6,729 nt of DNA, taken from assembly GCA_008501545.1 (NCBI GenBank), contig QQUM01000110.1, positions 1 through 6,729 of the forward strand, written 5' to 3'. This document shows positions 1-5,486 of the stretch, piece by piece (position 1 is the first letter of the stretch; every line of letters begins with the position of its first letter). This stretch comes from Calditrichota bacterium (lineage in GTDB: Bacteria > Zhuqueibacterota > Zhuqueibacteria > Zhuqueibacterales > Geothermadaptataceae). The notes below the pieces were generated by a model that saw nothing but the letters and a program-made list of their open reading frames with translations, was not told the origin of the DNA and did not search any database. Made by a program: the position numbers and the translations under genes.

Positions 1-66
1 AAAAGAAGAAAAATGAGTATGTATTTGAAAAGAGTTGGCATGCGTTTCTGGTCTGTTCTCGTGTGA

Positions 67-879
67 CTAATGAATGACTTTTCCGCCATCGACAACCAGC
101 GTCTGGCCGTTGATGTAACCCGCTAACTCAGAAAGAAGAAAGACAGCAGCACCGGCAACTTCGCGTTTTGTACCCCATCTCTTTGTTGGGGACTCCTGAG
201 CGATTTCTTTTTTTGCTTCATCTGTTAAATGATCATACCAGCCACTTTGAATATTGCCGAGTGCAAGAGCGTTTGCGCGAATCTGGTGTTTCGCATATTC
301 GCGTGCAATATCGCGCATAAGTCCTAAAATTGCCGCTTTCGCTTCGGTGAACGGTGTGCCTTTGTAGCCGGTGAGCGCAGGCGTCGAGCTGATAAACACA
401 ATGCTGCCGGCCTGCTGTTCAACCATGGAACCAAGTGCTTCGTGGGAACAAAAGCGTGCGCCATCGAGGTCGACACGGCGAATTTTATCAAAGCCATGTT
501 GAAGCTGATCCGGATTCATCGCATGCAGCGGTGTTTCCCACAGGTCATCTTCGATTGGATGACCGGCATTACAGACGAGAAAATCGACGTTTCCGCCGCT
601 CCATTCTCTGGTCTGCTTAAACAAGTTTTGAACCTGTGAAAAATCAGCGGTATCCGCGGGGCAGGGAAGCGTGGCATCAGGGATGCGTTGATTCATCTCA
701 TTGGAAATTTCGTATACGGGTTCCGTGTTTCTCCCATTTATTACCACCCTGGCGCCACATTCGACAAGCAACCGTGCAATTATGAGTCCCATTCCTTTGG
801 TTGAACCGGTGACGACACCGTATTTTCCCCTCAACCCGGGCAAAGCTGTTTTTCCTTCGAATACAAAGGAATGGTTCAT
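67..879 (-). CDS. SDR-family oxidoreductase-like protein with altered catalytic residues
   Basis: A 270-residue classical short-chain dehydrogenase/reductase fold. Seen: cofactor loop TGSTKGMG at residues 24-31 (TGxxxGxG); NGR at 48-50 after beta-2, where an Arg usually favours NADP(H); NAG at 104-106; SS at 164-165; Lys181; and a C-terminal INGQTLVVDGG block. By family alignment the catalytic tetrad should be Asn-Ser-Tyr-Lys. Here Ser164 and Lys181 are in place, but the Tyr position is Phe177 (codon TTC) and the Asn position in helix E is Asp137 (VDLDG). The protein therefore has the binding scaffold with a doubtful redox centre, and its substrate cannot be named. It is the last gene of the minus-strand cluster, 33 nt after the membrane-protein gene, with a weak GGA as possible Shine-Dalgarno sequence. 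Family assignment is firm; activity is uncertain. Confidence 0.93.
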   Translation of the reverse strand: MNHSFVFEGKTALPGLRGKYGVVTGSTKGMGLIIARLLVECGARVVINGRNTEPVYEISNEMNQRIPDATLPCPADTADFSQVQNLFKQTREWSGGNVDFLVCNAGHPIEDDLWETPLHAMNPDQLQHGFDKIRRVDLDGARFCSHEALGSMVEQQAGSIVFISSTPALTGYKGTPFTEAKAAILGLMRDIAREYAKHQIRANALALGNIQSGWYDHLTDEAKKEIAQESPTKRWGTKREVAGAAVFLLSELAGYINGQTLVVDGGKVIH

Positions 880-912
880 AGCGTATCCATTAAATAGATT
901 TAAACATAATAA

Positions 913-1392
913 CTAACGGGGGCGTACCGGCATCGTTCTGCCTGCACGGTACCGCATTCGAAAATCCACCCAGACATTCTTGCTTGGCCTCAGCTTATAA
1001 GCTTTGAGCAATGAAAAAAGAATGAGTGCAAGGATGATTTTGTCGACACCAAAAGCGAGCAAATAAAATGAATCGGCAAGAATGACCATGAGGATCAAAA
1101 GCATTGCCATGCCAAGTTTAAAACGATAAGCGAACATACGTCCGTGATCGTTGTGGTAATTAAAGGGTGCCTTCTGTATCAGAACAACAGGAAAATAATG
1201 GGCGATAATCAGGCTCACACCAATTATAGACAAAATGAGATTGGGTGCTAAATCGGGCACACTCCACGTTTTTTGCTGCCAAAATGCAGCGACCAAAAGG
1301 AGGAGGCTGAGCCCCATAAAAACAGTCCAGAAAATAAAATTGCGAACCATTTGTTCGCGAATGTGTTTGTACTTGTCTTCTATTGCTGGCAT
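913..1392 (-). CDS. Small polytopic membrane protein, function unknown
   Basis: A 159-residue protein that I do not recognise. It has a short charged N-terminus, then about four hydrophobic segments at residues 17-38, 51-72, 92-113 and 115-131. The tail from about 133 to 159 is strongly basic (many Arg and Lys), which suggests it stays in the cytoplasm. A polar loop at 74-91 is rich in Asn, His and Arg. There is no signal peptide, metal motif or catalytic signature that I can name. The start ATG has an AGGA Shine-Dalgarno sequence about 8 nt upstream, which supports a real gene. It lies between the ferredoxin (43 nt upstream) and SDR (33 nt downstream) genes on the same strand, so it is probably co-transcribed with them. 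A redox-linked membrane role can be guessed from position only. Confidence 0.8.
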   Translation of the reverse strand: MPAIEDKYKHIREQMVRNFIFWTVFMGLSLLLLVAAFWQQKTWSVPDLAPNLILSIIGVSLIIAHYFPVVLIQKAPFNYHNDHGRMFAYRFKLGMAMLLILMVILADSFYLLAFGVDKIILALILFSLLKAYKLRPSKNVWVDFRMRYRAGRTMPVRPR

Positions 1393-1435
1393 GATGTCGA
1401 TCCTGTTGTTGCGTAATAAATGACTTTACATTGTT

Positions 1436-1753
1436 TTAAGATGGAGACCGTTTTAAACGATCAACGATGTTGCCTTTTATGATGTGCTCATCGATAATTT
1501 CGGGTACGTCTTTCTCCGTGACATTGTTGTACCACACACCTTCGGGGTAAATGACGATATTGGGACCTGTTTCACAAGATGCCAGGCAACCCGATTTCGT
1601 TGCACACACTTTGCCTTTTAAATCCCTTGCGCTGATCTCCGACCGGAATTTTTGAAAAATTTTCATCGAATGCTTCGTCGAACAGCAACCTTTGGGATTG
1701 TCGGCCGGTCGTTCATTTATACAAACAAAAATATGTTTTTCGTATCGATCCAT
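1436..1753 (-). CDS. Thioredoxin-like [2Fe-2S] ferredoxin
   Basis: A 105-residue protein resembling the small thioredoxin-fold [2Fe-2S] ferredoxins (Aquifex aeolicus Fd4 / Shethna-type, related to the NuoE subunit domain). Seen: HIFVC with Cys11, PKGCC with Cys24 twelve residues later, then GCLASC giving Cys56-x3-Cys60, followed by the family-typical GPNIVIYPEGVWY. These four cysteines match the expected C-x12-C...C-x3-C cluster ligands; Cys23 and Cys50 are extra. It is likely a cytoplasmic one-electron carrier, with its partner unknown. The start is fixed by an in-frame TAA two codons before the ATG. The AAGGA sequence abuts the ATG directly, an unusually short spacing. The upstream zinc-ribbon/TPR gene ends 14 nt before this start, so translational coupling is plausible. 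Confidence 0.93.
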   Translation of the reverse strand: MDRYEKHIFVCINERPADNPKGCCSTKHSMKIFQKFRSEISARDLKGKVCATKSGCLASCETGPNIVIYPEGVWYNNVTEKDVPEIIDEHIIKGNIVDRLKRSPS

Positions 1754-1758
1754 TCCTT
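1754..1758 (-). promoter_or_regulatory. Abutting Shine-Dalgarno sequence of the ferredoxin gene
   Basis: AAGGA sits immediately before the ATG with no spacer; 5-9 nt is usual. An in-frame TAA overlapping it rules out an in-frame upstream start, and the next in-frame Met is residue 30, inside the cluster-binding region. Initiation may depend on ribosomes finishing the upstream gene, whose TAA ends 14 nt before this start. Confidence 0.4.
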
Positions 1759-1767
1759 ATTCACGCA

Positions 1768-2583
1768 TTAATTCTGGTTGAGAAATTGTATGGCCTGCTG
1801 TGCACTTTTGGCCATTTTCCCGTCTTTGTCGATAGAAACAACTTTTTCCCATTGCTCACGTGCGCCTTCCTTGTTGCCAATGAGACTGAGAAGTAAGCCA
1901 TGATTGTAAAGAGCAAGCAAATCATTCGGTGCGCGCTCCAGTACTTTTTCTATTTCCTGGATTGCTGCCAAATAGTTCTTTTCAGCATAATAAGTGTTTG
2001 CAACGCGCATTGCTGTTTCGTTATTGTCAGGGTGCAAACGCTGAAGCTGCGTGAAATAATTGCGTGCATCGGAAAACTTACCGGCAATCTCATAATACGT
2101 ACCAAGTTTTTCTAATGCGGTCGTATCGTCCGGGTTTTCTTCTAAAACCAATTTCAGGCTGTCGATTTCAGCGAAATGCTGTTGCATTTGCTCCATCGAT
2201 GGTTGTTGCTGTGCTGGCTGTTGCTGCTGAGCTTCATGATCGTCGTGCATGGGATCGCGGTCATTTTGGGTAATGAAGAAGATGAACACGACCAGTGCGG
2301 GAATAAGAATGATCGGGTAGATGGTGCCTGTAGCACGTTTGCGGCCTTTTTTACCAACTTTATAATCATCCCACGAAGCGTCGAGTATCTTTTTCGATTC
2401 GGCTTCACTCACATAAGGTGAACCACAGATATGGCAAAATTTTGCACCTTCCTTTTGCAGGGCATCGCAGTTTACGCACCGTCTTTCGGATGACGCTTTC
2501 TCTTCTTGTGCTTTCGTACCGCAGCTACTGCAAAATTTTGCGTTATCGTCTAATTCGTGGCCGCATTGCGTACATTTTTTCAT
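1768..2583 (-). CDS. Double zinc-ribbon, single-TM, TPR-repeat protein
   Basis: A 271-residue protein in clear modules. Two treble-clef zinc ribbons come first: C4xxC7...C18xxC21 and C36xxC39...C50xxC53. A basic stretch (KKGRKR, 78-83) precedes one transmembrane helix at about 88-105. A Gln/Pro-rich low-complexity linker (about 118-136) leads to three perfect 34-residue TPRs at 154-187, 188-221 and 222-255, with the usual Gly/Ala at position 8 and Pro at position 32 in the first two. The basic residues before the helix suggest the zinc ribbons are cytoplasmic and the TPRs lie across the membrane (positive-inside rule; inference). TPRs normally bind proteins, so this is probably an adaptor or scaffold; no enzyme domain is visible. 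AGGA about 7 nt before the ATG supports the start. It lies 19 nt after plsY. Confidence 0.9.
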   Translation of the reverse strand: MKKCTQCGHELDDNAKFCSSCGTKAQEEKASSERRCVNCDALQKEGAKFCHICGSPYVSEAESKKILDASWDDYKVGKKGRKRATGTIYPIILIPALVVFIFFITQNDRDPMHDDHEAQQQQPAQQQPSMEQMQQHFAEIDSLKLVLEENPDDTTALEKLGTYYEIAGKFSDARNYFTQLQRLHPDNNETAMRVANTYYAEKNYLAAIQEIEKVLERAPNDLLALYNHGLLLSLIGNKEGAREQWEKVVSIDKDGKMAKSAQQAIQFLNQN

Positions 2584-2602
2584 GATCTATTCCTTTGTTC
2601 AA

Positions 2603-3244
2603 TTAACTTTCTGATTTAGTGCCGAAACGGTTTTCAGTTCCATTGATTAAGCGATGAATGTTGGTTCTGTGAGTGAATACAATGAGCAGTGCGATGAAAG
2701 ATGCCAGCCCCATAAGCACGGGTTCTACTGGTCGGTCAAAAGCTTCCTGCATGATAAACAGGACGACCGGCAGGATGACCGCCGCCAGAATTGATCCGAG
2801 CGATACGTATCGCGTGGTAAAGACAATAACCAAAAACAGAGTAAAACAAACAAGTATGGCAATCGGATACAACACGACGAGCATACCCGCCGCGGTGCCT
2901 ACACCTTTTCCACCTTTAAATCCGGCAAAGATCGTCCAGATATGGCCGGCAATGGCGGACAAACCAGCGATGATCTGGAGATAGACTGTTGCCAACTCCA
3001 TAGCGCCAAGTGATATTTGTGAGACAAAGTACGTTGCGACGATGCCTTTAAAAATATCAAACGCCATAACAAAAATACCCGGTCCCTTCCCGAGAACACG
3101 GAACACATTTGTCCCGCCGGCGTTGCCGCTGCCATGTTCTCGGATATCGATACCTTTTAACAGTTTTCCGGTTATAATGGCCGTGGGGAATGAACCAACA
3201 AGATAACTTACGATAACAATTATAAACAGATTTAATATTTCCAC
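2603..3244 (-). CDS. plsY: Glycerol-3-phosphate acyltransferase PlsY
   Basis: An integral membrane enzyme that moves an acyl group from acyl-phosphate to glycerol-3-phosphate, giving lysophosphatidic acid, the first step of bacterial phospholipid synthesis. The length of 213 residues is normal. Seen: N-terminal helix with GSFP at 17-20; motif 1 GSGNAGGTNVFR at 38-49 (usual GSGNxGATNxxR, so one Ala-to-Gly change); motif 2 GFKGGKGVGT at 108-117 after GH at 100-101; motif 3 HRTNIHRLINGTENRFG at 192-208. Several further hydrophobic helices fit the seven-TM fold. The start codon is GTG, preceded by AAAGGA at 6-nt spacing; no in-frame ATG offers a better start. It is the first gene of the minus-strand cluster, so the downstream genes may share its expression with membrane growth. 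Confidence 0.97.
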   Translation of the reverse strand: MEILNLFIIVIVSYLVGSFPTAIITGKLLKGIDIREHGSGNAGGTNVFRVLGKGPGIFVMAFDIFKGIVATYFVSQISLGAMELATVYLQIIAGLSAIAGHIWTIFAGFKGGKGVGTAAGMLVVLYPIAILVCFTLFLVIVFTTRYVSLGSILAAVILPVVLFIMQEAFDRPVEPVLMGLASFIALLIVFTHRTNIHRLINGTENRFGTKSES

Positions 3245-3250
3245 ATCCCA

Positions 3251-3257
3251 TCCTTTT
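3251..3257 (-). promoter_or_regulatory. Shine-Dalgarno sequence fixing the GTG start of plsY
   Basis: AAAAGGA on the minus strand ends 6 nt before the GTG at 3244-3242. An ATG lies just upstream (within GGGATGTGG) but is out of frame, and translating it gives a 64-codon product unlike PlsY. The spacing and reading frame together support GTG as the start. Confidence 0.7.
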
Positions 3258-3280
3258 ACTGAATTTTTTGCATCAACTTA

Positions 3281-3430
3281 TCATACATTCTCTGTGTGCA
3301 GCCATGCCGCAGGTGGTTTGCCCAGCCAAATCCAGACGATAAAATCGGTCAGCGGCGGGTACTCGCCAAGTGTTCGCAATGGATACAGAGTTGTGAAAAT
3401 AAAGAAAAGTATTGAAGGATTCAAATGATT
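3281..3430 (-). other. ATG-less open frame in the GT-plsY gap (small gene or remnant, doubtful)
   Basis: On the minus strand a frame of 49 sense codons runs from just after a TAA (3431-3433) to a TGA at 3281-3283. It has no ATG; a TTG at 3424-3422 is the only plausible start and lacks a Shine-Dalgarno sequence. The reading is rich in hydrophobic and aromatic residues, including LNPSILFFIF near the start and DFIVWIWLGKPPAAW later, then ends HTENV. That looks more protein-like than random spacer, but a short frame in this base composition can arise by chance. It may be a decayed membrane-protein end, a small unannotated protein, or nothing. I do not assign a function. Confidence 0.18.
3396..3424 (-). 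promoter_or_regulatory. Candidate sigma-70-type promoter for the plsY cluster
   Basis: On the minus strand TTGAAT (3424-3419) and TATTTT (3401-3396) are separated by 17 nt. Each hexamer matches four of six consensus bases. It would give a leader of about 140 nt before the plsY GTG. Sequence this AT-rich yields such matches by chance and the host sigma preference is unknown, so this is only a candidate. Confidence 0.22.
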
Positions 3431-3481
3431 TTAATCTGGGGAAATCGTATTATTGCAAATAGATGATCTGAATCGGCGTTC

Positions 3482-4639
3482 TTAAATCAATTTCAGTGAA
3501 ATTCCCTGGTTCTCAAAGATCCGTATAAAATTGATTGCGGTATTTTCCCAGGTATATTGCTGAAGATCCCTGCCAGCGGTGGAACCGAACGTCTGTAACT
3601 TTTCACGGTTAATGTAAGCCTGTTCAAGCAGGGCATATGTTTCGTCAATATCGGGTTCCTGCCATATGGCGGTGGTAACACCATTGTTTTTTAATTGAAC
3701 TTCATGGGCGTTTGTAATGCGTAACGAATTTTTTTCTGTGACGATATCACAATGGCCGCTGAAATTAGAGACAATCGTTGCTTTACCACAGGCGAGGTAT
3801 TCCATCAGCACGAGATTGGTTCCGCCTTCACAGCGATTTGGAAAAAGACCAATATCGGTGTTCTTGTAAATAGATGCCATTTGCGCATTTGGTAAAAGTG
3901 GCAGCGTGATGACCCGGTTTAGATCGATACCGTTCACGGCTAAAATAGCATTGATGATTTCAGTAAATGTCCCCTGTTTATTGACAGTTTTTATATGCGG
4001 TGAATGTGCAATGGACTGCATTGTTTGTGGCCACAGGTTGTACCAGGAGTTGACAAAGAGGACATCATCGTATTTTTCCATCAACCTTTTGACAACCGCA
4101 ATGACGATATCCTGCGCTTTTCGAAATTCGAATTTGCCGCCTGAAAAAATTACGAATTTGTCCTGAAAATGGCGTTTCAAGTTGTTTGCTGGGTGAAAGA
4201 CTTGCGTATCAATCCCTTGTAAAACTGGAAAAGTATTCTTAATTCCAAAAGACTGTAAAACATCACTGCACCAGGTCGAACCCGTGGCGATGCAGTCGAA
4301 TTTTTGCGCATTTTGAATGGCCGTGTTGCTTAAGCAATTGTTTTCAAAAAAGGTGTACCCCATACGAAAGCCGCTTGAAAAATCCGGTCCCCAGGCATTC
4401 ATCTCATGGTCAGCAATGGCTTGCAAAGCTGGCCGTTCTTTTCCTGAAAATGGAGCGTTCTCGATCGGATGTACACATGTTTTTAAGTGATGATAGATGA
4501 ATTCATCCTGAATGGATTGTTGGGAAAATTTGCTGGTATAAAATTGGATTGGCAGCTGTTTTTTTATTTCGGATGCGATCATTTTACCACAAATGCCCCA
4601 TCCAAACGAGGCGCCATTCGGCATAACAATATTTAACAT
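3482..4639 (-). CDS. GT4-like (GT-B fold) glycosyltransferase
   Basis: A 385-residue retaining glycosyltransferase of the 'group 1' type. Seen: an N-terminal Gly-rich loop (GASFGWGICGK, 9-19); the family block GIDTQVFHP at 142-150; FSGGKFEFRKAQD at 165-177, the start of the C-terminal Rossmann domain with its phosphate-contacting Lys/Arg; and the sugar-nucleotide signature NRCEGGTNLVLMEYLACG at 268-285, whose two acidic residues are Glu271 and Glu280. The gap between them is eight residues, one more than the textbook E-x7-E. No signal peptide or membrane helix is visible, so it is probably cytosolic, building a surface or secondary glycan; donor and acceptor cannot be told. It stands alone, divergent from the cyclophilin gene and without other glycan genes nearby. 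GGAAAG about 8 nt before the ATG supports the start. Confidence 0.92.
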   Translation of the reverse strand: MLNIVMPNGASFGWGICGKMIASEIKKQLPIQFYTSKFSQQSIQDEFIYHHLKTCVHPIENAPFSGKERPALQAIADHEMNAWGPDFSSGFRMGYTFFENNCLSNTAIQNAQKFDCIATGSTWCSDVLQSFGIKNTFPVLQGIDTQVFHPANNLKRHFQDKFVIFSGGKFEFRKAQDIVIAVVKRLMEKYDDVLFVNSWYNLWPQTMQSIAHSPHIKTVNKQGTFTEIINAILAVNGIDLNRVITLPLLPNAQMASIYKNTDIGLFPNRCEGGTNLVLMEYLACGKATIVSNFSGHCDIVTEKNSLRITNAHEVQLKNNGVTTAIWQEPDIDETYALLEQAYINREKLQTFGSTAGRDLQQYTWENTAINFIRIFENQGISLKLI

Positions 4640-4690
4640 TTAACCGACTTTCCGCTAGGATTTTTTATTCAATCGATCGGAAATTATGGT

Positions 4691-4721
4691 TTTATATTCA
4701 GTTTTATTACTACTTTGGCAA
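4691..4721 (-). promoter_or_regulatory. Candidate promoter for the glycosyltransferase gene
   Basis: On the minus strand TTGCCA (4721-4716) and TATAAA (4696-4691) are 19 nt apart, slightly wide for sigma-70. It would place the transcript start near 4684, about 45 nt before the ATG. Position is reasonable and the hexamers are fair, but the surrounding sequence is AT-rich, so chance is a real alternative. Confidence 0.28.
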
Positions 4722-4823
4722 ATTAAGAAATGCGCGAAATGAAGTAAATAAATCGGGGTGAGCGTCAATAATCGCATGATAACTTAAGACTTTGGCACTT
4801 CAATTTACCATAATTGGTCCTCA

Positions 4824-4889
4824 TACTCATACTCCTACTCGTTCTCGGATTTTAAAAACCGGTTACGAGAACGAGTAGGAGTACGCGTA
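4824..4889. repeat. Palindromic element built of degenerate 6-bp units
   Basis: TACTCCTACTCGTTCTCG at 4830-4847 is repeated as a perfect inverse complement at 4866-4883, with an 18-nt AT-rich loop (4848-4865). With two mismatches the stem extends outward to 4824/4889, giving 22 of 24 pairs. Each arm is also a degenerate hexamer repeat. The left arm, phased from 4820, reads CTCATA twice, then CTCCTA, CTCGTT, CTCGGA. The right arm, from 4866, reads CGAGAA, CGAGTA, GGAGTA, CGCGTA. No T-run follows on either strand and the flanking genes diverge, so it is not a normal intrinsic terminator. It ends about 20 nt before the cyclophilin ATG. It resembles REP-like intergenic palindromes; from memory, similar CTCGTA-type hexamer repeats occur between genes in some environmental bacteria. 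Its role is unknown. Confidence 0.9.
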
Positions 4890-4910
4890 CGGAAAAGATA
4901 GGGATGGAAT

Positions 4911-5480
4911 ATGAAACGTATTATTTTACTCATGCTGCTGTTGATTACCAGCTCCTGCAGCAATCAAAATCCACATGTTGTGATGAAAACACCGCTGGGG
5001 GATATTGCGTTTGAAATTTATCAGCAGGAAGCGCCCGTGACCGCGACAAATTTTTTAGCCTATGTGGATAAAGGTTTATTCAAGGGCGCCCATTTTTACC
5101 GTGTTGTTACCCAGAAGAATCAGCTGAACGACAGTATACGCATCGAGGTCATTCAGGGCGGACTTGGATGGAGTGAGAACGATCAGCGCTTGCCTGCAAT
5201 TCCACACGAAACGACGGCGACCACAGGGATTTTGCACAGCGACGGTGTCATTTCCATGGCACGGGATAAACCCGGTTCTGCGGATTCAGAATTTTTTATC
5301 TGTGTTGGCGCACAACCTGCACTGGATTTCGGCGGCATGCGCAATCCGGACGGGCAAGGATTTGCCGCGTTCGGTCGGGTCATTGAGGGGATGGCTGTCG
5401 TTCGTAAAATTCAGCAACAACCTGAAGATGGGCAGATGCTTATCGAAAAGTTAGATATTACCTCGATTTCCAGAAAATGA
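4911..5480 (+). CDS. Cyclophilin-type peptidyl-prolyl isomerase, probable lipoprotein
   Basis: A 189-residue PPIase, expected to speed cis-trans isomerisation of X-Pro bonds in exported proteins. Residues 1-16 form a lipoprotein signal: MKR, a hydrophobic core, then ITSSC with Cys16 as the lipidation site (Thr at -3 is a little unusual). The cyclophilin domain starts at about 23: TPLGDIAFEIY, APVTATNF (41-48), HFYRVV (61-66; Arg64 aligns with catalytic Arg55 of human CypA), IEVIQGG (78-84; Gln82 aligns with Gln63), GVISMAR (112-118), SEFFI (126-130) and FAAFGRVIEGM (151-161). By my alignment the CypA Trp121 site is Ala137 and the Phe60 site is Glu79, and about ten residues are inserted between Arg64 and Gln82. 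This matches an envelope subfamily and suggests drug insensitivity. AGGGATGGA precedes the ATG. The methyltransferase gene follows after 6 nt. Confidence 0.95.
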   Translation: MKRIILLMLLLITSSCSNQNPHVVMKTPLGDIAFEIYQQEAPVTATNFLAYVDKGLFKGAHFYRVVTQKNQLNDSIRIEVIQGGLGWSENDQRLPAIPHETTATTGILHSDGVISMARDKPGSADSEFFICVGAQPALDFGGMRNPDGQGFAAFGRVIEGMAVVRKIQQQPEDGQMLIEKLDITSISRK

Positions 5481-5486
5481 GACGCT

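Noticed and set aside
1..66. Open frame on the plus strand from the window edge to TGA at 64-66, one base before the SDR stop
   Set aside because: Only 21 codons with no recognisable motif; it could be the tail of a convergent gene but nothing visible supports it. The stretch contains no clear hairpin either.
2176..2421. Leu-rich hydrophobic plus-strand frame
   Set aside because: It is the antisense of the Gln-rich linker of the zinc-ribbon/TPR gene: CAG/CAA read backwards give CTG/TTG. The minus-strand gene has domains and a ribosome binding site.
4790..4808. Sigma-54-like TTGGCAC followed by TTTA
   Set aside because: The -24 half is good, but the GC expected twelve bases further on is absent (TTTA in place of TTGC), and no activator gene is nearby.
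4784..4814. TTAAGA...CATAAT as a promoter for the cyclophilin gene
   Set aside because: Spacing is 19 nt and the -35 match is weak; no better than chance in this AT-rich stretch, though a promoter must lie somewhere upstream of 4911.
4830..4883. Palindrome as intrinsic terminator
   Set aside because: No T-run follows on either strand, the loop is 18 nt, and neither flanking gene ends here.
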